DNA from: Eonycteris spelaea
Taxonomy: Eukaryota; Chordata; Mammalia; Chiroptera; Pteropodidae
Assembly: GCA_003508835.1 (NCBI GenBank)
Contig: PUFA01000066.1
Location: forward strand, 4,650,001 to 4,714,000
DNA: 64,000 bases
Reading direction: 5' to 3'
Shown: one piece after another, positions 53,739 through 64,000 of the stretch
Layout of the letters: the number at the start of each line of letters is the position of its first letter
Numbering within the stretch: the stretch's first letter is position 1
Notes under the pieces: model-generated
The model's database searches: none
Told to the model about the DNA's origin: nothing
The model's input: only the letters and a program-made list of their open reading frames with translations
Made by a program: the position numbers and the translations under genes

Positions 53739-53880
53739 CGATACTGCAAATAGATGTGAATAATCCATTTCGCAGACAAGGGAGCAGGTGCAGACAATAC
53801 ATGATTTGCTCAGAATAAAATAGCTAGACAGTAAGTGGCTGAACAAGGATTCAAACTCAGGTCTGTTCATCCTCAAAGCT
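53739..53880 (-). mobile_element. MIR SINE, right part (split by LTR)
   Basis: 'taatccatttcgcagacaag', 'aaatagctagacagtaagtg' and 'gattcaaactcaggtctg' complete the MIR begun at 53035. Confidence 0.85.
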
Positions 53881-54884
53881 TTCCTTCCCCTCACCTCACT
53901 GCTGTCACGTCAGGTGGAGATCACATTTACTCGTTTCATCCTTCCTTCATTGTTTATCAGGGAGACATAGCCAGATTTCAAATGTTGCTTTGTGTAGAGG
54001 CTATGTCTTCTTGCAATTTACAAATGGCATTACTGGTGCAATAACCTGCCCCTCTGTAGTTAATAGGCAGGCATTGAAATGAGTCCCTTCAGAAGGTCCA
54101 GAGAAATTGCTATTAAGAAACCAGAGTTTGAGCAGAGCTTGCAACTTCAGGATGGCAGCTGATCCACGCTGATCGTTCACTCCAGTGAAAAACGATCCTT
54201 CGTCTCTGTGACACAATTATTTGGGTATTTACCACAAAGGCCCTTAAATGGGCCCTTTTCGATCAGAAAATACGAAATAAACTGGGGGTGGGGGTAGCTA
54301 AATTTAAATGTAACTGCTCGCATTGTTTTGCCCTTAGATGGATGGCAGGTTCGCCTCATTATTCACCAAGCACAGACACACTACCCAGAGTGATCTGGCA
54401 ACTTGTGAAGATAAATCACAACCAGGATGGCTGCCATCACTGTCACAGAGAGAGTGTGGTTCTGGGGGCCAACAGGGTGTGGGAGCAAGCACACACACTG
54501 GCTCTGCTGGTGCAAAGGCAGAGAGATAAAGGACCCAGAGAAAGGAAAACAGAAGAAAGCAATAAAAATTCTATGTCTCCCCCATGTTGGTCCCAGGTGC
54601 CATGCTTTTGAGAGAACTAATGTTTTTGTGAATCCCCAACAGGTCAGAGAGAAGACAGATGGCAGGTTACCGAAGCAGGAGGGGAGGGAGGTTATGAATT
54701 TAACCATCCAACAAGAAGAAAACACAGATTCAGTATGTAGCTGAGGAGCAGAGGGAAGAAAGCATCCAGACACTCTAAGAATCTGAAGGGAGTTGTATTT
54801 TCAGGATATTTTTAGATAAAATCGTCTACACATGGCACAAAGCTAGATCCTCCCAAATTATCTTTGTTTATGCTATTTTTATAC
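53881..54884. other. Unclassified interval; candidate regulatory block at 54200-54330
   Basis: Frames up to 130 codons are unrecognised. 'cacaattatttgggtattta' and 'aaagg'/'cccttaaatgggccctttt' (an imperfect inverted repeat) mark a repeat-free AT-rich block. No gene evidence. Confidence 0.3.
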
Positions 54885-55325
54885 CCTGTATTTTGGGGCT
54901 GATAAAAGCAACATCTTCTAATAATATAAATTTTAACAAATACAGAAAAATGTATAAAACTCTAGAATCTTTTCCTCCAGGAGAGACCAATATAAATATT
55001 TTGTTATGTAGCCTTCTGCTTTCTCTTGTTACATGACTATGTGTATTGCAAAAGTGAGCTTACATGAAATCGAATATCCTCTGACTTATAATTTTTTCTT
55101 ATGTCATTAGTATCTCAATTGTGTCAATAAGTAGACATTTATGTAATCACTTTTAATGAAAATTTTTCTGTTGTAACGTTATTTCATCAATCCACTATTC
55201 ACTGGATACTTAGGACTGTGGATTTTTTCTTACTGTACATAATAGTACAAAAACATCCGTGCACATAGACCTCTGTATGCTTGTTTCCTTTAAATACATT
55301 TCTTAAAGTAGATTTTTTCAGAAAA
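54885..55325 (-). mobile_element. Ancient L1 3' region
   Basis: 'cagaaaaatgtataaaactc', 'gcttacatgaaatcgaatat', 'ccactattcactggatactt', 'aggactgtggattttttctt' and 'tttaaatacatttcttaaag' follow the reversed old L1 3' sequence ('…ttattgatggacatttaggttg…'). Confidence 0.75.
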
Positions 55326-55609
55326 GTGAGGCACTTTACTCAAGGCTTTTATACATATTGTTAAATCTTAGTAACTTGTGCCAAGAATTATGCAAAGTCG
55401 AAGGTAAAAGAAGTTAATGCAATATGCACATTTTTTCCTTCCTTTTCCTTTGCTCGCTCTCTTGCTCCCACGCCTTCCTTTGCGTCTTTCTCCCTTCGGT
55501 AAGTGCACCAGCAGCTTCCATCGTGGAAGCAGTTTCTTTGGCTCGTGTTGCATCCAGACCAGCACAGAGGTCAGCCAGGCTGGCCCCCCACCTGCTCTCC
55601 GTCAGCCCG
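55326..55609. other. Unclassified, partly pyrimidine-rich
   Basis: A C/T-rich stretch (55434-55500) with short frames on both strands. No gene. Confidence 0.4.
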
Positions 55610-55874
55610 TGAACTAAGAATCGTGTTTATGTTTTTAAAGGAGTGATAAAAAAAAAAAAAAGAACATTGTGATATATAAAATCATATAAAATTTGAATTC
55701 CAGAGGCCATAGATAAAGTTTTATTGAACAGGGCCACTCCCATTTGTTTATATATTGTCCATGGCCGCTTTGGCCCTAAGACGGCAGAACTGAGTAGTTG
55801 GAAGAGACCTTGCAGCCCACAAAGCAGAAAATAGTTCCTATCGGGACCCTCTACAGAAAAAGTTTGCGGGCCCA
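55610..55874 (-). mobile_element. hAT-Charlie MITE (MER58-like, long form)
   Basis: 'ccatagataaagttttattg', 'actcccatttgtttatatat', 'tgtccatggccgctttgg', 'agacggcagaactgagtagt' and 'ctctacagaaaaagtttgcg' are the reversed element. An A14 run at 55649-55662 lies in its left part. Confidence 0.9.
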
Positions 55875-55964
55875 TGGAGTAGCGGAAATAACGTTTTTAA
55901 CTCTCCGTGGAAGCCGGGCACTGCCCTAGGTGGGCATCACAGCAGTAGGTGGGGGTGGGGCAGT

Positions 55965-56160
55965 CAGCAGGCCTCCTGGGTTCCAATTCTAGCTTGGCGA
56001 CTTCCAACCGTCGTTGAAACTCTGCATGCTACAGCCACCTCACCCACAGAATGGAAATTATATACACCATCCACAACCAGCGTTGTTGGATGGAATAAAA
56101 TGAGATGTGAAAGTGTTTAGCATAAGTACCTAGTACATAGTAAAAGAATGTTGTTCTTAT
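55965..56160 (+). mobile_element. MIR SINE
   Basis: 'cctgggttccaattctagct', 'cacccacagaatggaaatta', 'gttggatggaataaaatgag' and 'tagcataagtacctagtaca' are in MIR order. Confidence 0.85.
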
Positions 56161-56899
56161 TTGCTCTTTGCTTCTGGAAATTTAATCTACAATTTGTTCT
56201 GATGTCTTCAATGCTGGAGTTTTCATTTCTTCTGTTATTCTTTCTCATCTTTGAGTGATTTGGGGGTCCAGACACAAGTGGTACCAACATCACTGAGATG
56301 AGCTTTGTGATCTGAGAAGACTTCCTCTCCATATTCTATTTTTTTTTTCTCTTCTATGTTTCAAGTACCTTGTTGTTTATTTTTTCATATATGAGGCATT
56401 TTAGAATAACCTACTTTCAGGTCTCAAAACAATGAAGAAGCCGCTGACATGTCATGATGGAAGGTAGCTGGCCTCACTGAAGATGCCAAATGTCCTCAAG
56501 AGTTAGGGCTAAATGACCCTCTGGTCTGGAAGGCATGTGACCTAGATCTGGACCAATGCCTGTAGGAGTCAGCTCGCAGTACTGGATTCAATGTCACAAC
56601 CCACCCCCCCACCCCCCCCCCCCATTAAAATGTTCTTCACGTGCTCTTCTGTGTATAACCCTGGCCTGGGCAGTTTGTGGGCATGGGGAAAACAGATGTT
56701 TTCTCAGGAGTATACACAAATCTCTTTAAATTACCTTTCACAAACTTGACACAGAGCTTGGCTACGTCTACAAAAAGCTCTAAGCTCATTCCTTCTTATT
56801 TAGAGGAAAAGCATTAAAATGAACATCCCTTAGGCGAGCACTGAGCACCAGCCCTGTACTGGACTCAGAGAGGGACACAGAGGCTAAAAAAGGAGCTTT
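56161..56899. other. Unclassified interval with C7/C12 runs
   Basis: C7 at 56604-56610 and C12 at 56612-56623. No gene or named repeat. Confidence 0.4.
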
Positions 56900-57185
56900 C
56901 TCGGCTCTGCTTTTTGCATCCTTGTCTGTCCGAGCTCCTTCGTCACCGCCTCAGACCCTCCTCCCTGAACGCCCCATGTGCAAAGACCCCGCTATTAGTT
57001 TCCGAAACAGCCCAGGGTATTTCTTTCATAGAACTGAAAAGAGGAATTATTCCTTTATTTATTTGTTCATTTGTTTATTATCTCGGCCCCACCCCAACTA
57101 ACATTGAAGCTCCATGAAAGGAGATGGTCTGTCTCATTCATCCACGTCCCCAGCACGTACACAGCATCTGTGTGAATAAATCTTC
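56900..57185 (+). mobile_element. LINE2 3' end
   Basis: 'cccaactaacattgaagctc', 'catgaaaggagatggtctgt' and 'ccacgtccccagcacgtaca' match the L2 3' end. Confidence 0.75.
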
Positions 57186-57229
57186 GCCCCGACCCTCAAA
57201 ACACCCACGTGTTTACCCCTCATTAAGGC

Positions 57230-57605
57230 AAACCTTCCTTCCTCTCGACCTTCATCTCTGCGTCCCTCGTACTGAGTTCTTGTCACTTCCCTGACAGACG
57301 TTTTTTTCTCTCTTTCACACAAGCTGTGTCTTGCCCTGAAGCACCCCTCAGTCTCCTCAGTTCCACTCTTCCTTCTTGCCCAACCATCTCTTGTCCTTCA
57401 GGTTTCAGCTCCTGGGTTGCTTCTGTCAGGAAGCCTTCCAGGATACTCCCCCCCCCTCCAGGGAGGGCCATCATTCTGCTCACCGCACATGGTCATCCTC
57501 GCTTGCTTAATTGTCTCTCGTCCCCATTAGAACTGGCAGCGACACCATGGCTGGCACAGAGTAGGTAGGTGCTCACTTGACGTGTTTGCAATCAAGGAAT
57601 GAGTA
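57230..57605 (+). mobile_element. LINE2 3' end, second copy
   Basis: 'ggaagccttccaggatactc', 'ctcgtccccattagaactgg', 'ggctggcacagagtaggtag' and 'gtgctcacttgac' match the L2 3' end. A C9 run lies at 57448-57456. Confidence 0.78.
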
Positions 57606-57624
57606 AACATCAAAGACTTTTTTC

Positions 57625-58345
57625 TAGATTCATAAAAATAACCCACATTTTTTACCAACGACATCAAACTGTAGGTCACTAAGCGGACTATGCACCACTT
57701 ATCCTGATGTATAAAGTCTTTCCATGGGGAAAGACCAATGGAAAAAGGGACACCGACTATTCACAGACAGTTTGCAAAGGATAAATGTATTTTATAAATG
57801 AATATATGACAAGATACTCAATACCTGACTCAAGAGAAATGTGTTTTCAAATTTTTACTAGGAGACCGTTTTTCCTTTTCCAATTTGCAAAAATTAGCTT
57901 GATAATACCCTTGGAGAGCGAGAGAATGGGAACAGGTCTTGTTTATGCATGAGGGCAGTGCAAATCCTGCCACCTGCTTGTAGGACAATTCAGCAATACT
58001 TATCAAAATCACCAGTGCACTTACCCCTTGCCCTTCCGGTCCACTTCCAGGTGTTTATTCTGCAGACACCTCCCACGTGCGTGGAATGACATGCATTCAA
58101 GGTCGTTTACTTCAGGGTTGTTGATAAGAACAAAAGTTTGGAAACCCCCTACATGCCTTTAGATTCAGGGAGCTGAATGAATAGTTGATGCTGTTGAAGT
58201 TCATTGCCTCTGTTTATTAAAAAGAGACAATGTTCTTCATTAACTGGTATGGAATGGTATTCAAGTTAAAAGACTTTAGGTTAAAAATAAAGCGAGGTGA
58301 AAAATGATGTGTATAATATATCACCGTTTGTATAGAAAAGGTGGG
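57625..58345 (+). mobile_element. Ancient L1 ORF2 end and 3' UTR (L1M/HAL1-type)
   Basis: 'cttccggtccacttccaggt', 'acttcagggttgttgataag', 'gaacaaaagtttggaaac', 'gggagctgaatgaatag' and 'tgatgtgtataatatatcac' follow the L1 order ('…gcagcattgttt', '…ggggactggttaaat', '…agtatgatccca'). No intact frame. Confidence 0.8.
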
Positions 58346-58351
58346 GAAAGA

Positions 58352-58379
58352 GTGTGTGTGTGTGTGTGTGTGTGTGTGC
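58352..58379. repeat. (GT)n microsatellite
   Basis: Fourteen GT units directly after the L1 3' region, followed by alternating cacgcgcaca. Confidence 0.97.
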
Positions 58380-58399
58380 ACGCGCACATACTTAGATGT

Positions 58400-59040
58400 G
58401 TGTGCATTTATTTGTGGAGGCAAAAAATATCCGGTTAATAAGAGGCTGAGAGAAGGGTTGCAGGACGGTTGAGAGGCAAGGTGGGAGGAAAGCTGTTTTA
58501 CTCTGAATAACTTTGAATAATTTTGAGTTTAGAACAACTGTGTGACTAAATCATCAATTCAGACATGGTTGGGGAAAAAGGTCAGGAGGAAAAGAAAGGT
58601 AAGGAGGAAGAGAGGAAGAGAAAAGTCAGCCCTGAACCAAGCAGAGTCAACCACGCTGCTCATGGTAACAAGGCTAAACATTTTCAACTTTACCCGCCCC
58701 TTCCTCCCCGGTGGTTCTAGCAAAGTAAGAAAATTAGAGAGGCAAGCCCAGCCTCTCATCTCTTTCTTGAACCTCCTGGTTTCTCTGGTGTTTCTGCAAT
58801 AAGAGAGCTGATTTGAGCCTCTAAGCCTCATCTATCTGCTGACCAAAGAGACAGATCCCACCTGCATAGCCGTCCAGAAAGACCCTCCTCCCTGGCATGT
58901 GGGAAGACGCAGCCCCTGTTCCTGGGGACGGCCCTGTGATGTTGATTGCTGCAGCAGCTACTGTCAGAGCTCACTTCAGCAGAAAGGATTAGACTGTCCT
59001 GAATATGTCAATCAGATATCAAAGATAAATGAAGTTTGAA
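58400..59040. other. Unclassified interval
   Basis: A/G-rich patch at 58575-58625; otherwise unique. Frames of up to 90 codons, not recognised. Confidence 0.4.
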
Positions 59041-59700
59041 AAAATAAAATGTGCGATTTATTTTTAAAAAATAGTCTCTGGGAAACACCCAGAATGCACT
59101 TTGAAAAATCTAAGGGAAATATGTCATGAAAACAAATCCGAGCTCTGCTGTCCAACTTTAATTTTTCACTGATAACACCCAAGTGAGCTGCAGCCGGCCA
59201 ATAAATAAAGATTCCCCAGCCCTAATGGCCTCCAATTTCCATTTGCTATGATGGAGGGCCCGCTCCCAAAGATGCGCCTGCCCCCTCGCTTCAGCTCCGA
59301 CCACCTCCCTTTCCAGGTGCCCCGGGAGCTGATGAGCTGGCCCAGCCCTCGGCGCCTTCCCCAAGGACATCCAGCCCTGCATCTCCGGGACGGCGTTCGC
59401 CACGCCGTCTGCTAAGCTGCCTTGGCATTGCTTGCTGGTTGGGCTTGGTGATGTTTGGGGTTTTAATTCACTTTACTAAAATTGCATTTCATTCACTTGG
59501 TGACAGGTAGTTATTTGTTTTCAGGGTTCCATTTGACATTTATTGTTAGCGCAAAACACTAATAATAATAATTAGCGCCTTTTTAGAGTTGTCTGGGGTT
59601 TTCGTGCTGCTGCATTATTACTATAAAACATCCGATGCTTTGCTGTATATAAGATAGTATGATGGTATTTAAATGTAACAAAGGGGCTTATTATACTCAG
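59040..59700. promoter_or_regulatory. Best candidate conserved non-coding/enhancer block
   Basis: About 660 bp without any recognisable repeat. The GC-rich centre (59215-59420) is flanked by AT-rich arms with many homeodomain-like cores: 'cggccaataaataaagattc', 'ggttttaattcactttac', 'aacactaataataataatta' (before gcgcc) and 'tgcattattactataaaac'. The inverted-CCAAT-like and TAAT-rich texture resembles developmental enhancers. It is a hypothesis from composition only. The 81-codon minus frame here has no known match. Confidence 0.35.
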
Positions 59701-59790
59701 GCCAGATTGCAGTATCTCTGAGTCCCCCTCCCCACTGAGCAAGCCAAGACTTAATATCCTCCAAACTTGTCTGCAATGCTAATACCTATC

Positions 59791-59812
59791 TTTTTTTTTT
59801 TTTTTTTTTTTA
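59791..59812. repeat. T22 homopolymer
   Basis: Uninterrupted T22. It could be the tail of a minus-strand retroposon, but the next bases (aagtaagaggaaaacc) do not match a SINE or processed transcript I recognise. Confidence 0.95.
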
Positions 59813-59904
59813 AGTAAGAGGAAAACCTCAGGCAGCCATGTGGAGATGTGTGGTTTGGATTTTCCTGGGAAACAAACGAGCAAATCTAGGATTTATTCCC
59901 TAGA

Positions 59905-60050
59905 ACGTTGCGTTCAATGAGGTAGTAGACACCAGCCACATGTGCCTTAAATTTAAAAATACTTGAAATTGAACAAAGCATTCAGTTCCTCGGCTGCACT
60001 AGCCACTTCTGAGCGCTCGGCAGCCGTGTGCGGCAGCAGCCACCACGCTG
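59905..60050 (-). mobile_element. hAT-Charlie MITE (tgtccaatagaac family)
   Basis: 'tagtagacaccagccacatg', 'attcagttcctcggctgcac' and 'tagccacttctgagcgctcg' are the reversed element, diverged at the far end. Confidence 0.7.
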
Positions 60051-60261
60051 AGCCCTGCAGCTGCAGGACTTGTCCATCTCTGCAGGAAGTTCTTCTGGAC
60101 ACTTCTTCTCAAGCCCTGCCACGCCAGAGGTGACCCAGGGTCCAGCAGCATTGGCTTGACCTGGGAACTCCTTCACAAATATAGTCTAGTAACAAGACCT
60201 AGTGACAAGAGTCCTCAGTGAGTCATTCACACACGAAAGGTTGAAGAGCACTGAGAATCTA

Positions 60262-60475
60262 GAACAGGCGTCAGAAAGCTTTTTCTGTAAAGGGCCGGAT
60301 GGTAACTATTTGGGGCTTTGTAAGCTATACAGTCCTGTCACGACAACTCAGCTCTGGCATTGCAGTGACCAGGACAATAGCAGCCATGGACAACATGTAA
60401 ACAAATAAGCATGGTCGCGTTCCAATAAAAATGTATCGATATTTGGCCCACACCCATCATTTGCTGATCCCTGTT
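60262..60475 (+). mobile_element. hAT-Charlie MITE (MER58-like)
   Basis: 'caggcgtcagaaagctttt', 'ctgtaaagggccggatggta', 'tttggggctttgtaagctat', 'agcagccatggacaacatgt' and 'atttgctgatccctg' form a complete copy with both terminal repeats visible. Confidence 0.95.
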
Positions 60476-60479
60476 CTCC

Positions 60480-61009
60480 AACACTCTTTAGATGTCCCTA
60501 TGATGTCACTGCTGGATCTCAAAGACGAAGCATCTCCGATCAAACATTCATGTCTGTGATCTTAGAAAAGATACTTTCTTGGACTGTCTCTTTATTTCTC
60601 CATCCCTTGTTTCTAAAGAAAGTGACCGATCTGAGCCAACAGAGGTTAATGACAAAAAGAATAAGTGTGCCAGACAAAGAGAACAAATCAATAAGGAAAG
60701 GAAGAGGGTGGGCTGCTTTTTCTGTCTACCACATCTACTCCAGTTGACCTGTGTGTGGAGAGGCTCCTGCCGTGATGTTTTAATAAGCTCCAGTTGGTCA
60801 TTTAAACTCTAATTCCATGAAGCAGGAGTAGTACCTGAGGAGGAAGCAGATGGGTAAAATCAAGGAGAAAGGCACTTAGCTCACTTTTGGTGTCTACCAA
60901 GTTCTAGATAAAAGACAAATCTCCACTAGGCCTATACCAGATTTCATAAGAGTAAAATTGAGACCAAGTACCAAGAATATGCTTGCTTGGTCAGGTAGGT
61001 CTTTATGAT
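60480..61009. other. Unclassified interval
   Basis: No repeat or exon recognised. Confidence 0.4.
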
Positions 61010-61225
61010 GAGACACCCTGTATTCATAATCCAGGTTTCTTATTTGTTAGCTCTGTGACTTTCAACAAGCCACACCTCTCTCTGCTCATCTGAACAAAAT
61101 AAAAATATTATCCACCTTGGTGTTATTATGAGGAATGAATGAAATAATAGATATCAAGCCACCGGTGCACAAGTTGGCACATAGCACATGCTCAGTAAAC
61201 AGCTGCTACAAGAATTATGTCGCAT
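61010..61225 (+). mobile_element. MIR SINE
   Basis: 'tgttagctctgtgactttca', 'caacaagccacacctctctc', 'tattatgaggaatgaatgaa', 'ggcacatagcacatgctcag' and 'taaacagctgctac' are in MIR order. Confidence 0.92.
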
Positions 61226-61794
61226 CCCCCTTGTGTTTAACATATGTTAACCACACGAGGCAGGAGTGACAGTCTCACTTGATAAATGATGAAAGTGAGG
61301 TCCAGGATGCGAGAACAGCCCAGATTGGACAGCGCTTCTGCCAGCTGCCCACACCTTCCCTTCAGCTGTGTCGCTCACCCTCGAGGACCACGTAAAAGGT
61401 GGTTTTTATTTGTCTTTTTGTTTTCCGTATCCTTTTCTCCATTTCCCCCCAAATATCCTGTCTGTCCTTTCAAGATTGACGTGATAGTGAGTCTGGACCT
61501 GTGCATCCCCCGTCCAGGAACGGGGCATGGCCCTAGGGCACTTTCTATGAGCAGCAATGTGGTGGTCAAGAGTGACCAAAAGTCAGCGGGTAGGGAAATC
61601 CTGGCCATATACTCCAAAGAGTAAGATCCTCCTGACCAACGAAGAGCTTCTCTTCAAAATCACTCAGAAATTTCATTTTCCCTACACGCTGTGTACGAAT
61701 TTATCATTTCATCCAGAAAAGCCATTGTTTAAGAGAATGGACAAGCCCAACTTGTACCTGCTGCTAAAAATTATGAAACTTAACATCAGATGAT
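61226..61794. other. Unclassified interval
   Basis: A weak reversed MIR-like patch at 61270-61320 ('aatgatgaaagtgaggtcc'); otherwise unique. The 112-codon frame 61286-61624 is unrecognised. Confidence 0.35.
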
Positions 61795-62115
61795 TACCTT
61801 ACAGTAAAAGACAGAGGGCCAAAGAGTGCACCAGATTTTAAAGGTGAATAACTCTTTGATCCAACAATTCAACATTTAGCAATACTCTTCTGGAAATAAT
61901 CAGACATGCGTGTAGTTATGTGGACAACAATATTCATTTCAGCATTTCTAAATCAAAAACACTTTAAATTTTCCTCATTCGGAGATTGGAGAATTAAACT
62001 ACAGGATGATGGTTTATTGAATACCATATGGCCATGAGGAAAGTTAGGGAGTTTTCTATTGCTGGCTTGAGCACAATTTATTAAGTGAAAGAAGTGGTGT
62101 TATAATTGCTTTCTA
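61795..62115 (+). mobile_element. Ancient L1 ORF2 C-terminal remnant
   Basis: 'ctctttgatccaacaattca', 'acatttagcaatactcttct', 'attcatttcagcatttctaa', 'ggagattggagaattaaact' and 'ataccatatggccatgagga' parallel the L1 order ('tttgacccagcaattcc', 'aatactatgcagcc'). Confidence 0.85.
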
Positions 62116-62124
62116 GTCAGATAC

Positions 62125-62835
62125 CTTCACCTCAGTCCCCACATCCAAAGCATCATCAGACCCTGTCAGCCAGAGAGCTGCACGGTAATTCCCAGTCCAC
62201 CCCAGTCCAAGACATGTTTACCTCTCACGCGGACTCCGGCACACATTCCCTAACTAATCCTCCTGCTTCATGTATTGCTCCTCTCAAGTAAAGTCTTCAC
62301 ACGACAACCAAACCGAGCTTATAAAAACACAAATCAGATTAGAGCAATATCCAAGTCACTTCCTGTGTGTGGCCCACGAAGTCCCATGTGAACTGGCCTC
62401 TGCCTTATCACATAGACAAATGAACTTCATCTCTTTCTACTCTCCATTCCCTACAGGGACCGTCTTGCTACCAACACCATTTCCATCTCGTTGCCTTTGC
62501 ACTTGACACTCTGGCAGGTTGGCTCTTTTCCCAGCTCTTGACCTGGCCTAAGCGCTTCATCCGTTCTAGTTTCTGTTCAAAAGTCCCCTCCGCAGAGTCC
62601 TTTTGTGATTAAAATCACTCCTCCACCACCACTCCACCATCATCTTCATCCCTTGAAACATTTGTTGGGCACTTATCACTCCCCATCGTTATTTTATACA
62701 TCAGTGTATTTACTTGTTTACTCTGCCCCTCCCATCACAATGTCGGCTCCATGAAGCGGTGTCTTATAGGTGCCTCTGTTTCTGCCACAGAAAACGAATG
62801 ACCAGTCTGTTGTATAAACAAATCTAAATCTATAG
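62125..62835 (+). mobile_element. LINE2 ORF2 end and 3' UTR
   Basis: 'cgttgcctttgcacttgaca', 'ctctggcaggttggctcttt', 'ctagtttctgttcaaaagtc', 'gggcacttatcactccccat' and 'caatgtcggctccatgaagc' are the L2 landmarks in order. It is the second-longest L2 copy of the window and carries no open frame of note. Confidence 0.88.
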
Positions 62836-62839
62836 AGTC

Positions 62840-64000
62840 ACACATCTTTTTAAATTGTGGTTATAAACAAGCAGGTGGAATTGTGAATGTTTTCTCCTTT
62901 ATTTTCTCTTGGCTATGTTTTCTGACCTCAAAAGAGCAAAAGTTACTCCTATAATTATGAAAAGCAATTACATTTATTTTATATTAAATAATAAAGAGAT
63001 CAAAATAGATATAACCCTTTGAGGAACCAATAAGCACCCTTCATAGAAAACTTTTCCAGTGAAATCTCAGTTGCTAACAGGTATTCCTTTTCCCTTTAAG
63101 TCAATTTTGGATCCTTCTCCTAAAGCTATTCTAACTAATCATTTAGAAAAAGATAATAAAGTTAAGAGTCAGATGCATAACTTCACATGTTGAAGTTCAC
63201 CAGAAGGGCTTGGAAGGACAATTCACTCTCTTTGCCTTGCCAGGGTTTGGTATATATTAATCTTCTTTTTAAAATAAAAAATCTTGGTCTTAAAGAAATG
63301 TCTTATGGTATAGACTCTTCTTATTGGGCTGTCATTTTAAGTCTATTGTTGAAGTTTAAAACTCTGTTTGACCTCGTAAGTAATATTGACTGCAAGACAA
63401 AAACGTGACTTTGGCATCTGCAAATATTTCTGGATAAGTAAGTCCTTGTAGGAAGGAGATGGCTGACGAATAGTGCTTTGTACTTACTGGAATTAGAGGA
63501 GGTTCTTAGAAGAATTCCAAAGAATTTCCAAGAAGGGAAAAATGATAATGACTTCATCCCAACATTAGGAGAAGCTAGTTATTGTAGAACTTTAACCAAA
63601 GGTGAGAGAGATCCCCCTGGAAGCCTAGAGCAATTTTTAACTAAGTCTGACCTAAGTCAGAACCTGTGGCACCAAAGAAAAGTTCTATGTTTTACCCACA
63701 TGGCCACATATCTTTTTTTCAAAAGCATTCAAACTTGTAAGGATTAGTGGCAAATATTACATCTGTTTATTTTCAGAACAGGATGTCAATTTAAGGAAAC
63801 GTTTTAAATCAGATCTAGTGAATATCATTCTCATGAAAGGTTGGGATTCTATGGAATCATTTAATATGGAAAAATGGTCAATTTTATTTAGGTATCTGAA
63901 ATCATCTTCTACATCCTTTTGAAGAGTTTTCAGAAGAAAATATGTATAATATTCTACTTGATGTGCTGGTAGAAGCATAGTAGACTTTGTGGGTAACTTA
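62840..64000. other. Unexplained AT-rich terminal interval
   Basis: About 1.2 kb of AT-rich sequence with no repeat I can name. It has two plus frames (63187-63408, 73 codons; 63478-63747, 89 codons) and minus frames of 73-78 codons, none recognised. It could be a degraded unlisted repeat or unique sequence. It continues past the window edge. Confidence 0.4.

Noticed and set aside
53414..53818. 134-codon frame as a gene
   Set aside because: It lies mostly in a MaLR-type LTR and runs into a MIR.
59791..59812. T22 as the tail of a processed pseudogene or SINE
   Set aside because: Sequence next to it matches no transcript or SINE that I know, and no clear target-site duplication is visible.
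1..64000. CRISPR array, prokaryotic operon, phage or plasmid
   Set aside because: Repeat content and gene density are those of a mammalian chromosome; no regularly spaced direct repeats or prokaryotic genes exist.

Overview
This window looks like ordinary mammalian nuclear DNA with no protein-coding gene that I can recognise. It shows the usual eutherian set of ancient repeats: LINE2, MIR, old L1 3' ends, MaLR-type LTRs, hAT-Charlie and Tigger DNA transposons, and simple repeats. All open frames are short (longest 196 codons). The ones with recognisable content are decayed L1 or L2 frames. The window is best read as intergenic or deep-intronic sequence. Repeat families were identified by recognising consensus-like sequence, not by a database search, so subfamily names are approximate.

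Organism: a 3' L1 end at 5763-6747 has the tail structure I associate with laurasiatherian L1s. The abundant young SINEs of carnivores, horses, ruminants, vesper bats, primates and rodents are absent. The only SINE that looks lineage-specific is a 5S rRNA-derived retroposon at 33883-34111 (minus strand). 5S-derived SINEs are known in mammals mainly from fruit bats (Pteropodidae, the MEG-R families). My best inference is therefore a pteropodid bat, at moderate confidence.

Layout. 1-5.5 kb: microsatellites, a hAT element, MIR and L2 pieces. 5.56-6.77 kb: an L2 tail split by a 5'-truncated L1 with a 13-bp target-site duplication (TSD). 8-10.9 kb: MIR, an L2 split by MER20, an L1 3' UTR, and a further L2 with a hAT element. 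11-20 kb: repeat-poor, with an inverted MIR pair and several enhancer-like AT-rich blocks. 20.3-24.8 kb: a long L2, MER20, hAT elements and MIRs. 26-30.6 kb: L1/L2/MIR fragments, a CpG-rich Tigger element inside an L1, and a pair of perfect palindromes at 29364-29414. 31.8-37.2 kb: a homopurine tract, an L1 fragment, two L2 copies hosting the 5S SINE and a hAT element, a minisatellite, an LTR split by a Tigger-like element, and a (TTTC)n tract. 38-48 kb: a perfect AT hairpin, hAT elements, an L2 split by an MLT1 LTR, MER20 and MIRs. 48.7-50.1 kb: L1 ORF2 remains split by a complete MLT1 LTR with a 5-bp TSD. 51-64 kb: L1/L2/MIR/hAT fragments, a MIR split by an LTR, and a repeat-free, TAAT-rich block near 59.0-59.7 kb.

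Nothing here forms a pathway or operon. The interest lies in the nested transposon stratigraphy, the 5S-derived SINE, the clustered palindromes, and the non-repetitive blocks that could be conserved regulatory DNA.
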